DNA of 64,000 nt from NCBI RefSeq assembly GCF_020616555.1, contig NZ_CP085173.1, positions 5,286,001-5,350,000 of the forward strand, read 5' to 3'. This document shows, in pieces, positions 8,221-14,892 of the stretch (its first letter is position 1; each line of letters opens with the position of its first letter). Below the pieces are notes generated by a model, which saw only the letters and a list, made by a program, of their open reading frames with translations, ran no database searches and was not told the origin of the DNA. The DNA comes from Streptomyces longhuiensis (GTDB lineage: Bacteria > Actinomycetota > Actinomycetes > Streptomycetales > Streptomycetaceae). Made by a program: the position numbers and the translations under genes.

Positions 8221-8628
8221 ATGAAGAAGCTGTGGGCAACCGCGGCCATCGCTGCCTCTGTCGCTGGTATGTCGGCAGTCGCAGCCCCCCAGGCCCTCGC
8301 TGTCGGGGACGACACGGGCACCACGTCGAACAGCGGCAACAACGCTGAGCAGGCGTTCGGCAACTCCGCCACGTACGGCAGCATGAGCCCGCAGCTCGGG
8401 CTCGTCCAGGGCTCGCTGAACAAGCCCTGCGTCGGCCTGCCGGCCAAGGCCAACGTCGGTTCGCTGGTCGGCCTCGTGCCGATCGCCGTCCAGGACATCC
8501 CGGTCCTGTCGGCCCCGCAGAACCAGCAGTGTGTCGAGAACTCCACGCAGGCCAAGGGTGACGAGCCGCTCTCGCACATCCTGAACGACATCCCGGTTCT
8601 CGCCGCCAACGGCACCAACAACGACTAG
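8221..8628 (+). CDS. rodlin 3 (RdlA/RdlB family)
   Basis: A 135-residue secreted rodlin with signal peptide [20 protein letters not shown] to about APQALA. It shares all family blocks with rodlins 1 and 2. Bases 8506-8583 are identical to rodlin 2 over 78 bases, and the proteins differ mostly near the N-terminus (NNAEQAFGN). ATG 8221 follows GAAGGGA at a good distance. It lies 109 bases after the LCP gene, with its own strong terminator. S. coelicolor has two rodlins, so a third copy separated from the pair by an LCP gene is notable. Confidence 0.95.
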   Translation: MKKLWATAAIAASVAGMSAVAAPQALAVGDDTGTTSNSGNNAEQAFGNSATYGSMSPQLGLVQGSLNKPCVGLPAKANVGSLVGLVPIAVQDIPVLSAPQNQQCVENSTQAKGDEPLSHILNDIPVLAANGTNND

Positions 8629-8638
8629 TAGTCGCGGA

Positions 8639-8675
8639 AGCGGGGGCAACCGGTGTCCGGTTGCCCCCGCTTTTT
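8639..8675 (+). terminator. terminator of rodlin 3
   Basis: A perfect 15-bp stem (AGCGGGGGCAACCGG, loop TGT) is followed by TTTT, a textbook intrinsic terminator 10 bases after the stop codon. Confidence 0.9.
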
Positions 8676-8725
8676 CGTGCCCGTCCTTCGCTGTCCGACT
8701 GCGGTCCGGCAGCCGTCCGGTTTCC

Positions 8726-9001
8726 CTAGCCGACCGAGGGGAGGAGCCCCGTCACCGGCGCCACCAGGTCGGTGGCCTGGTGCAGTTCGTTCAGCCGGTT
8801 CAGGCCGGCGAGCTGCTCGTTCACCTTGGGGATCTCGGCCTTGTGCTCGGCCGGAACGGCGCTGGTGGCGATGTCGTCGAGGCTGATCGGCTTCATGCCG
8901 CCGAGGGGACCGACGGGAGCGGCCGAGGCCGCGGGCATGGCGAGAGCGGAGGCGCCGGCGGCCAGAGCGACCGCGGCGAGAACACGTCGTGTGGAGATCA
9001 T
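8726..9001 (-). CDS. small secreted protein of unknown function
   Basis: A 91-residue precursor with a clear signal peptide (MISTRRVLAAVALAAGASAL, cleavage near ASAAP) and a short mature part of about 63 residues, AAPVGPLGGMKPISLDD onward, without cysteines. I do not recognise a named family, though similar small secreted proteins are common in Streptomyces. The in-frame region upstream of ATG 9001 is rejected as it would bury the signal peptide. It is convergent with rodlin 3. Confidence 0.75.
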   Translation of the reverse strand: MISTRRVLAAVALAAGASALAMPAASAAPVGPLGGMKPISLDDIATSAVPAEHKAEIPKVNEQLAGLNRLNELHQATDLVAPVTGLLPSVG

Positions 9002-9175
9002 GCCCTCAGCAACGGCCGACGGGCTCCGGGGGAAACGGGCGCGACGGCCCGCCCACCCGAGAGGCGTACCGAAGTCGTACGGAATCGCCCGTCCTGGGGC
9101 GGGCGGGGCGCGTGGCAGATCTGTACGCCACCGGCGTCTCCGCACACGGGCCCGGGGTGAGGCATGGGGGAGGCG

Positions 9176-9949
9176 GGACTTGTGCGAGTCGCTCTGCCGA
9201 GTTCGGTGCGGGGCTGCACGGCAGAGGACGCGCGCCGGTCGACAGCGGGGGAGCCAGGCCGCGGACGCTGCTCGCGGGGCTTCCCGTCGAGGCCGGGCGT
9301 CCGGTGTCCGTCGACGCGCTGGTGGACGGCCGGCGGGGCGAGCGGCCCCGGCGGACTCGGCCAACGACGCGGAGCCGCGGCTCATGCGGCATGCCGATGC
9401 GCTCGTCGCCTTCGAAGTGGCGGGCAGGAAAAGGCTGTTGAGTGATCGATCGGCCGGACTGCGGATGCGGTCGCCGGCCGCTGCGGGCCGCCGGTCCGAC
9501 GCGTTCGCCGTGTACGACGAGACGCGCGGCAGGCTCGGCGGGGAACTCGGCGTCGATCTGCCGGCGGAGCTGCGCGAGAGCCATCTGGTGCTGCTGCGGG
9601 GCGAGTTGGAGGGACCCGTTGCCCGGCCCGAGGCCGCGCCGAGCACGATGTCCGCGCCGCTCCCCAGTTTCGTGGGCCGGGACGGCGAGCTCGAAGGGCC
9701 AGCCGCGCTGCTCGCCGGGTCCCGTCTCGTCACGCTCGTCGGACCCGGTGGCGCCGGGAAGACCAGGCTGTCTGTGGAGGCGGTGACCCGGCAGGAGGCG
9801 TACCGGCGAGGGCGGGTCTGGTTCGTGCCGTTCGCCGGTGTCGGTACACCCGGCCGGCTCGGCGGCGCCGTACTCGGTGCGCTCGGCTCCTGGGACCTTC
9901 GTGGGTCCGATGTACGGCAGGCGCAGAAGAGTACGCCGATGGGTCGCTG
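9176..9949 (+). pseudogene. broken AfsR/SARP-type regulator gene
   Basis: Pieces of a SARP regulator lie in two frames. One frame (about 9240-9360) gives GGARPRTLLAGLPVEAGRPV then SVDALVDGRRGERP, the DNA-binding half of an AfsR-like protein. The match then changes frame, and from about 9380 to 9949 a second frame encodes a BTAD helix region (AYDETRGRLGGELGVD-like) and an NB-ARC start with Walker A LVGPGGAGKTRL at about 9738. The protein stops at 9949, in the middle of the NB-ARC domain, and the BTAD domain is shortened. A frameshift plus truncation indicates an inactivated pathway or global regulator. Confidence 0.75.
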
Positions 9950-10047
9950 ACAGACGGCGGACGGGAGGCCGACAGGGCCCGACAGCACCTGACGCGGGCT
10001 GACGGGGAAGGACTTCAGGGGGATGGGGGGATGGGCGGCTGCCGGTC

Positions 10048-10080
10048 GTACTCGGTCTGTACTCGGTCACAGCTGAGTAC
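10048..10080. promoter_or_regulatory. direct repeats with an 11-bp period, putative operator
   Basis: GTACTCGGTC occurs at 10048-10057 and again at 10059-10068, exactly 11 bp apart, followed by the inverted half GAGTAC near 10075-10080. The array lies 44-76 bases upstream of the membrane-protein gene at 10124. Eleven-base spacing of direct repeats is typical of SARP binding sites. Confidence 0.4.
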
Positions 10081-10123
10081 GAGCACTCTGGCCGGTCATG
10101 GAGCGAGTCGGAACCCTGGGCCC

Positions 10124-10555
10124 ATGAACACGAATGAGCGACTGCCGAAGCGAACGTCCCACCTGCTGGCGACCATCGCCCTGGCCGGGGTGGCAGTGGC
10201 GGCATGGGCCGGCTGGCTGGGCTGGGACCAGCAGCGTGACGTGCACCCCGACGGGTCGACGACCGGCCCGTACGAGGCGTGGCAGGTGATCGGACTCGTA
10301 CTCACCCTGCTGCCGGCGGTGTACTGGGCGGCCTCCCGGCGCTACACCGCAGCCGCGGTGATCGGCACGACGGCCGGTCTCACGGTGGCCGCCTATGTGG
10401 ACTGGTCGGACGACGCGAGCGGCCTCTTCATGATCGGCGTGTGCCTCGTCATGATGGGGAGCCTGGTCGTGACCTCGGCGCTCTCCGCGGTGATCGCCGC
10501 GCTGACGGGACATGGCCGGGGGCGGCCGGGCGGTCGCCGCTGGTCGGTGTGCTGA
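10124..10555 (+). CDS. small integral membrane protein, unknown function
   Basis: A 143-residue protein predicted to cross the membrane four times: about residues 11-29, 53-68, 73-92 and 99-122. It has a short basic C-terminus. ATG 10124 is chosen because the protein then begins with a normal charged N-terminus (MNTNERLPKRT). I do not recognise the family. It follows the 11-bp-period repeat array and precedes the flavoprotein on the same strand. Confidence 0.7.
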   Translation: MNTNERLPKRTSHLLATIALAGVAVAAWAGWLGWDQQRDVHPDGSTTGPYEAWQVIGLVLTLLPAVYWAASRRYTAAAVIGTTAGLTVAAYVDWSDDASGLFMIGVCLVMMGSLVVTSALSAVIAALTGHGRGRPGGRRWSVC

Positions 10556-10654
10556 AGGTCGAGGGGAAGCGGTGGGGCGATGGCCCAGGCCGCCGAGCCC
10601 ACCCCCGTACGCTGCCCGAACGGCACCGCTTCAGCTGCGAACGGGAGACCCCGA

Positions 10655-11221
10655 GTGAGTGACCATGCAACCCGGCCGGCCCAGCAGCCCAAGAACCCTT
10701 TCCTGTACGTCGTCGTCTGCGCCTCCAGCATCGCGGGCGAGGTCGGCAAGCTGATCACGGCGGCCCAGGAGGCGGACTGGGACGTGGGCGTCGTCGCCAC
10801 CCCGCAGGGCCTCGGCTTCATAGACGCCGAGGCGGTGGAGACCCGGACCGGCTACCCCATACGTTCGGCCTGGCGCGCACCCGGTGACCCGCGCCCGCTG
10901 CCGCCCGCCGACGCGATCGCGGTCGCGCCGGCCACCTTCAACACGATCAACAAATGGGCGGCCGGCATCTCCGACACCCTGGCGTTGGGCATTCTGTGCG
11001 AGGCATACGGCTTCGGCATCCCCACCGCGGTCCTGCCGTACCTCAACGCCGCCCAGGCCGCCCACCCCGCGTACCGCCAGAGCCTGGACCGTTTGCGCGA
11101 CATGGGCATCCTGATCGGCACGCACGAACCTCACCGGCCGAAGGCCGACGGACAGGCCACCCTCTTCCGCTGGGAGGAAGCCCTGGAACTGCTCACCCCC
11201 AGACGGCCCGCCGGGCGGTGA
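10655..11221 (+). CDS. flavoprotein (HFCD/PF02441 family)
   Basis: A 188-residue protein related to the homo-oligomeric flavin-containing decarboxylases (EpiD, Dfp/CoaB N-half). It starts with a Rossmann-type strand (FLYVVVCASSIAGEVGKL), carries the AIAVAPATFNTINKWAAGIS block that binds FMN, and ends with PYLNAAQAAHPAYRQSL in place of the usual PxMNxxMW loop. It may be an FMN-dependent decarboxylase acting on a cysteine-like or phosphopantothenoyl substrate, but the substrate motif is divergent, so only the fold is claimed. GTG 10655 has GGGAG eight bases upstream; an in-frame extension to 10580 lacks support. Confidence 0.8.
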   Translation: MSDHATRPAQQPKNPFLYVVVCASSIAGEVGKLITAAQEADWDVGVVATPQGLGFIDAEAVETRTGYPIRSAWRAPGDPRPLPPADAIAVAPATFNTINKWAAGISDTLALGILCEAYGFGIPTAVLPYLNAAQAAHPAYRQSLDRLRDMGILIGTHEPHRPKADGQATLFRWEEALELLTPRRPAGR

Positions 11222-11409
11222 CCGGCGCGGCCACGCGACGGAGGGATCGGGACCGCGAACTACTTCACCCGGAGGCGCCGAGCTCGGCCCGCAGACGAGT
11301 ACACACCTCTTCGACGGCTCCCTCGCTCGGCACCCGATCGGCCTCGGACATGGCCAACTGCAGTACAGGCCCATAGGCGTTGTACCTGGTCATGTCGGAT
11401 CGGCACGCG

Positions 11410-11589
11410 GGCTGCACCACGAAGTGCAGGTGGCCGGGAACAGCGAACACGGGACCGAGGTCAGGCTCGGAGTGTGGCTGGCGAACACCACGACCGGCGG
11501 GGCGATCTCACCGACTCACCGGCGGCAGACTCCAGCAGCTCGCGGGCCTCGGGCTGGCCTGGGCGGCTGATGGAAGGGACGCGCAGTGA
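11410..11589 (+). pseudogene. fragment of a helicase-associated (HA) domain gene
   Basis: One frame reads EVRLGVWLANTTTGG at about 11455-11499. A neighbouring frame continues HRLTGGRLQQLAGLGLAWAA to a TGA at 11587-11589. Joined, these resemble one HA repeat (LGxWLANxRR..LTxERxxxLxxLGLxWA, PF03457), found in strings at the end of actinobacterial helicases. Nothing upstream encodes the rest. I read it as a frameshifted remnant. The match is short and from memory. Confidence 0.4.
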
Positions 11590-11974
11590 CGGGGGACAGC
11601 TTTGAAGGGCAGCGGGTGCAGGCGGCTGCAGGGCGGCACGGCTTGATGTAGATGACCCGCCCGTTCCTGCCGTGCCTTCCTGTCCTTCCGTCGCGTCCCG
11701 GTTCGCCGTGACGGCCGTTGTGCCCGTTCCATCCCGGCACGCCTGTCGGGCCGGTAGGTCCGGCCGGGCCGGAGGGGCCGGAGGGGCCGGGCGGGCCGGG
11801 CAGACCCTGCCGGATGCTGTTGCCCTGGAGGGCGATGCGCCGTGCCTGGAGTACGTCGAGCTGCTGCTGGTGGGCGACGATCACAACTGTTTGCGCGACG
11901 AGCATGATGGTCAGCGCTGCGCCGAGTGCAAGGCGGCGTTGCGGGCTGGACCACGCCTCTTTCATACTTCCCAC
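11516..11974 (-). CDS. membrane-anchored collagen-like miniprotein 1
   Basis: A 152-residue protein with a short basic N-terminus (MKEAWSSPQRR), a transmembrane helix (LALGAALTIMLVAQTVVIVA), a coiled-coil-like neck (HQQQLDVLQARR), then 17 Gly-X-Y triplets from GLPGPPGPSGPSGPAGPTGP to GRHGRNGRV. The tail carries cysteine residues (IYIKPCRPAAACTRCPS). Gly-X-Y repeats with proline form collagen triple helices, so it should be an extracellular stalk trimer. The start is GTG 11974 (GAGGA upstream), or ATG 11965. The transmembrane and neck parts match the paralogue at 12390-12725. No bacterial function is known to me. Confidence 0.75.
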   Translation of the reverse strand: MGSMKEAWSSPQRRLALGAALTIMLVAQTVVIVAHQQQLDVLQARRIALQGNSIRQGLPGPPGPSGPSGPAGPTGPTGVPGWNGHNGRHGEPGRDGRTGRHGRNGRVIYIKPCRPAAACTRCPSKLSPVTARPFHQPPRPARGPRAAGVCRR

Positions 11975-12389
11975 ATCATTCCTCACGTCATGCGATGACA
12001 AGGGGCAAAGGGCAAGGGCGCGGCAGAGGCAGACCTCTATGTCGGACGTCCTTCCCGGGACGACCGGACAGCTCGCTTCCGCCGATCGCTGCGGGGAAGG
12101 GCTGAAGCACGTCACGGGCGCAGCGCAGGCGCGTGCGCGCAACCTTGTTCACCTGCTTCGGCGTCTGCTTTCAGGCCACAACCGCTTTGCATGTGACGGA
12201 CCGGGAACGGCCCTCAACGGACGGCCGGTTGACGATCCTGTGGCGTGCCACCTGTGCGTCCGGCACTCTCGGCGGCGCTGCACCTCTTCCGGGCGCTGTC
12301 CACAACTTCGACCGCACCGTCCGGCGCCGCGCGCGGGCGGCATCCCCTCAAGTGCATGCCGGAGGAGCCGACCGGTGCGGGGGGAGGGG
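11975..12389. other. intergenic gap between the two collagen-like genes
   Basis: These 415 bases show no convincing gene on either strand. The part next to 11974 must hold the promoter of the first collagen-like gene. The ribosome-binding and start region (TGAGGAATGATGTG on the minus strand) is copied almost exactly at both genes, so the duplication included the translation start. Confidence 0.5.
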
Positions 12390-12725
12390 CTAACTCGCAG
12401 CCGGCGGAGCGACAGCGTCCTTCCCGTCCTTCCCGCTCGTGCCGTCCTTTCCGTTCGTGCCGTCCTTGCCGTCCTTCCCGTTCGTACCGTCCTTGCCTGG
12501 CGGCCCGATAGGGCCACCGGGACCGGTGGGGCCGGGGGGACCGGACGGCCCTGAAGGGCCAGGTTCAACGTTCGCCTGGACGTCGACGGGCTGCATCCGC
12601 AGGTCGTCGATCTGTAGTTGTTGGGCGACGAGCAGAGCTGACTGTGCGGCGAGCGCGACGGTCACCACCGCGCCGAGCACGAGGGGGCGCCGCGGGCTAC
12701 GCAGCGCTTCAATCACGCTTCTCAC
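12390..12725 (-). CDS. membrane-anchored collagen-like miniprotein 2
   Basis: A 111-residue paralogue of the neighbouring gene. N-terminus MRSVIEALRSPRRP, transmembrane helix LVLGAVVTVALAAQSALLVA, neck QQLQIDDLR, then 16 Gly-X-Y triplets: seven proline-rich (GPSGPSGPPGPTGP...) followed by nine charged GKD/GTN/GTS units, and a short AVAPPAAS end. Proline-rich triplets followed by GKD-type triplets are typical of bacterial collagens, where Lys-Asp pairs stabilise the helix. The start is GTG 12725 with GAGGA five bases away. A longer frame to 12809 would place 28 polar residues before the conserved start and is rejected. Confidence 0.8.
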   Translation of the reverse strand: MRSVIEALRSPRRPLVLGAVVTVALAAQSALLVAQQLQIDDLRMQPVDVQANVEPGPSGPSGPPGPTGPGGPIGPPGKDGTNGKDGKDGTNGKDGTSGKDGKDAVAPPAAS

Positions 12726-13039
12726 ATCATTCCTCACGCTATGTGACGGCGAAAGTGTAAAGGACGAGGATGTGACGGGAGTGGACCTGCGCGTCGAGTG
12801 TTTTCCCATGGCCGCCGCGAACGGGCTGGCGACGCCGGTGCTCGTGTGGGCCCCGTTACTGATCTCTTCCGGTCAATCGGGCGGCTCCCAGGATGCCGAC
12901 AACGCCCGATCGGGCCCTCGGCCGCTGCTCCCGCTAGACCTGCTATGCCCTGAGCCACGGCCGGCAGGAGAGCTGAGCAACGCTGCCTACCGGACCAGAT
13001 CCGCGTGCTTCGGCCCCCTCTTCGGCCTCCAGGCACGAC
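12726..13039. other. gap between collagen-like gene 2 and the tRNA terminator
   Basis: About 310 bases with no gene I can support. It should contain the promoter of the collagen-like gene on its left side. Confidence 0.4.
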
Positions 13040-13073
13040 AGAGGCCGCATACGAGAATTCGTATGCGGCCTCT
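13040..13073 (-). terminator. terminator of the tRNA-Pro gene
   Basis: A perfect 15-bp stem (AGAGGCCGCATACGA, loop GAAT) begins 8 bases past the tRNA 3' end on the minus strand. Being symmetrical, it would also work from the other side. Confidence 0.8.
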
Positions 13074-13081
13074 GACCAGCG

Positions 13082-13155
13082 TCGGGGTGGCGGGATTTGA
13101 ACCCACGACCTCTTCGTCCCGAACGAAGCGCGCTGCCAAGCTGCGCTACACCCCG
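13082..13155 (-). tRNA. tRNA-Pro (anticodon CGG)
   Basis: The minus strand gives a 74-nt cloverleaf. The acceptor stem is CGGGGTG/CACCCCG with A at position 73. There is a D-arm with GTAGCGCAG, an anticodon stem CTTCG/CGAAG around loop TTCGGGA (anticodon CGG, reading CCG), and a T-arm GTGGGTTCAAATCCCGC. The CCA end is not encoded. It marks the border between the accessory surface-gene region and the conserved core. Confidence 0.95.
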
Positions 13156-13246
13156 ATGTCGTTGCTCCACTTCCCTGCGGTTCCGCAGGTCGTGGCGACA
13201 TCGATTACTTTAGCGGACCGGCGGCCGTAGACGAAATCCGGTTTTC

Positions 13247-14185
13247 TCAGGGCCTGGGGGTCAGGGTCAGGAGGGTCGCCTCCGGGGGGCAGGCGAAGCG
13301 GACCGGGGTGTACCGGTTGGCGCCGCAGCCGGCTGAGACGTGCAGGTAGGAGCGGTGGCCTTCGGCCTCGTGGGTCGACAGGCCCTTCACGCGGTCCGTG
13401 TCCAGGTCACAGTTGGTGACCAGCGCCCCGTAGAAGGGGATGCAGAGCTGGCCGCCGTGGGTGTGCCCCGCCAGTACCAGCGGGTAGCCGTCTGCGGTGA
13501 ACGCGTCCAGGGCCCGCAGATACGGCGCGTGCACGATGCCCATCGAGAAGTCGGCGCCCGAGTCCGGGCCGCCCGCCACGTGCGCGTACCGGTCGCGCTT
13601 GATGTGCGGGTCGTCCAGGCCCGTGAACCCGATCTCCATGCCCTCGATCTTGAGGGCGCCCCGCGTATTGGTGAGGTTCAGCCAGCCCGCCCCGTCGAAG
13701 CCGTCGCGCAGGTCTTCCCACGGGTTGTGGACGACGCCGACCGCAGGGGCGTTGCCGTTGAGGCCGTGGGCGCCGCGGGCCTTCTCGAAGAGATAGCGGG
13801 CCGGGTTCTTGAGCCGGGGGCCGTAGTAGTCGTTCGAGCCGAAGACGTACGCCCCCGGGAACTCCATCAGCGGGCCCAGCGCGTCCAGGACCTCCGGCAC
13901 GCCCTCCGGGTCGGACAGGTTGTCGCCCGTGTTGATCACGAAGTCGGGGCGCAGGCCGGCCAGGGAGCGCAGCCAGCGCTGCTTCTTGCGCTGTCCGCCG
14001 ACCATGTGGATGTCGGACACCTGGAGGACGCGCAGTGGGCGCATCCCCGCGGGGAGCACCGGGACCGTGACCCGTCGGAGGCGGAACGAACGGGCTTCGA
14101 ACCCCGCCGCGTAGATCAGTCCGGCGGCGCCCGCCGCCGTGATGCCTGCTGTCACTTTCAGGGGAATCCCGTATCGCGCGCGCAT
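13247..14185 (-). CDS. membrane-anchored metallophosphoesterase
   Basis: A 312-residue calcineurin-like phosphoesterase. An N-terminal hydrophobic stretch (about residues 10-28) likely anchors it, and the catalytic domain follows. Metal-ligand motifs are in order: QVSDIHM (DxH), NTGDNL (GDxx), GSNDYY (GN/SD variant of GNHD, where Asn-Asp replaces His-Asp), VHAP and AGHTHGGQ (GHxH). It resembles the YkuE/LpxH-like group that acts on phospholipid or nucleotide substrates. The altered GNHD motif is typical of this actinobacterial subgroup as I recall. It is divergent from the GatB/YqeY gene by 76 bases. Confidence 0.9.
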   Translation of the reverse strand: MRARYGIPLKVTAGITAAGAAGLIYAAGFEARSFRLRRVTVPVLPAGMRPLRVLQVSDIHMVGGQRKKQRWLRSLAGLRPDFVINTGDNLSDPEGVPEVLDALGPLMEFPGAYVFGSNDYYGPRLKNPARYLFEKARGAHGLNGNAPAVGVVHNPWEDLRDGFDGAGWLNLTNTRGALKIEGMEIGFTGLDDPHIKRDRYAHVAGGPDSGADFSMGIVHAPYLRALDAFTADGYPLVLAGHTHGGQLCIPFYGALVTNCDLDTDRVKGLSTHEAEGHRSYLHVSAGCGANRYTPVRFACPPEATLLTLTPRP

Positions 14186-14261
14186 ACGCCCATCGTGTCA
14201 GACCCGGCAGGTCCCGGAAATCAAGGGGCGTAGGGCAATGCGTACCTGCGACAATCGCTGC

Positions 14262-14726
14262 ATGACCACGCTCAAGTCGAAGCTGCAGGAAGACCTCACC
14301 GCCGCGATCCGGGGGCGTGACGAGCTGCGCTCCTCGACGCTCCGGCTCACCCTCTCCGCCATCACGAAGGAGGAGGTCGCGGGCAAGACGGCGCGCGAGC
14401 TCTCCGACGACGAGGTGCAGAAGGTGATCACCCGCGAGGCGAAGAAGCGCCGCGAGGCCGCCGAGGCGTTCGCGCAGGGCGGCCGCACCGAGCAGGCCGA
14501 GCGGGAGAAGGCGGAGGGTGTGGTGCTCGCCGAGTACCTGCCCAAGCAGCTCTCCGACGACGAGCTGCACCAGATCGTCGCCCAGGCGGTCGAGGAGGCC
14601 AAGGCGGCCGGCGCCGAGGGGCCGCGCGCCATGGGCCAGGTCATGAAGATCGTGAACCCGAAGGTCGCGGGCCTGGCGGAGGGCGGCCGCGTGGCCGCCG
14701 TCGTGAAGCAGCTGCTCGCCGGCTGA
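14262..14726 (+). CDS. GatB/YqeY domain protein
   Basis: A 154-residue YqeY-like protein (MTTLKSKLQEDLTAAIRGRD...). The family is homologous to the C-terminal tRNA-binding region of the amidotransferase subunit GatB but stands alone, and its role is poorly defined. Helical, charged sequence with the ELSDDEVQKVITREAKKRREA block and the closing AEGGRVAAVVKQLL. ATG 14262 is the family start. It converges on the penicillin-binding protein gene across a strong shared terminator. Confidence 0.9.
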   Translation: MTTLKSKLQEDLTAAIRGRDELRSSTLRLTLSAITKEEVAGKTARELSDDEVQKVITREAKKRREAAEAFAQGGRTEQAEREKAEGVVLAEYLPKQLSDDELHQIVAQAVEEAKAAGAEGPRAMGQVMKIVNPKVAGLAEGGRVAAVVKQLLAG

Positions 14727-14805
14727 GCGGGCCGGCCCTGCGGGGCGGGAGGGAGAGCCGGGCCTGAGCCAGGCGTCTCGCCCCCGTCCCCGCCCTCACC
14801 ACACA

Positions 14806-14851
14806 TACGCGGATGGGGCGCCCCCGACAAAGGGGGCGCCCCATCCGCGTA
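14806..14851. terminator. bidirectional terminator
   Basis: A perfect 20-bp stem (TACGCGGATGGGGCGCCCCC) with a six-base loop lies between the convergent YqeY and penicillin-binding protein genes and serves both. Confidence 0.85.
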
Positions 14852-14892
14852 CCGTCACTGCCCAAGGCGCGTCCGCCTCGGCCGCGTTCGAC

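Noticed and set aside
8772..9950. A long plus-strand frame of 392 codons read as one gene
   Set aside because: Its first 190 codons are antisense to a secreted-protein gene and junk; only the end matches a regulator, and the start of that regulator is in another frame.
11265..11450. A 61-residue minus-strand frame (MFAVPGHLHFVVQPACRSD...)
   Set aside because: No recognised family and no clear ribosome binding site; it lies beside the HA-domain debris and may be a chance frame.
12149..12568. A minus-strand frame overlapping the second collagen-like gene
   Set aside because: Arg/Thr-rich shadow (RTVRTGRTARTARTERTARA) of the Gly-X-Y repeats in another frame.
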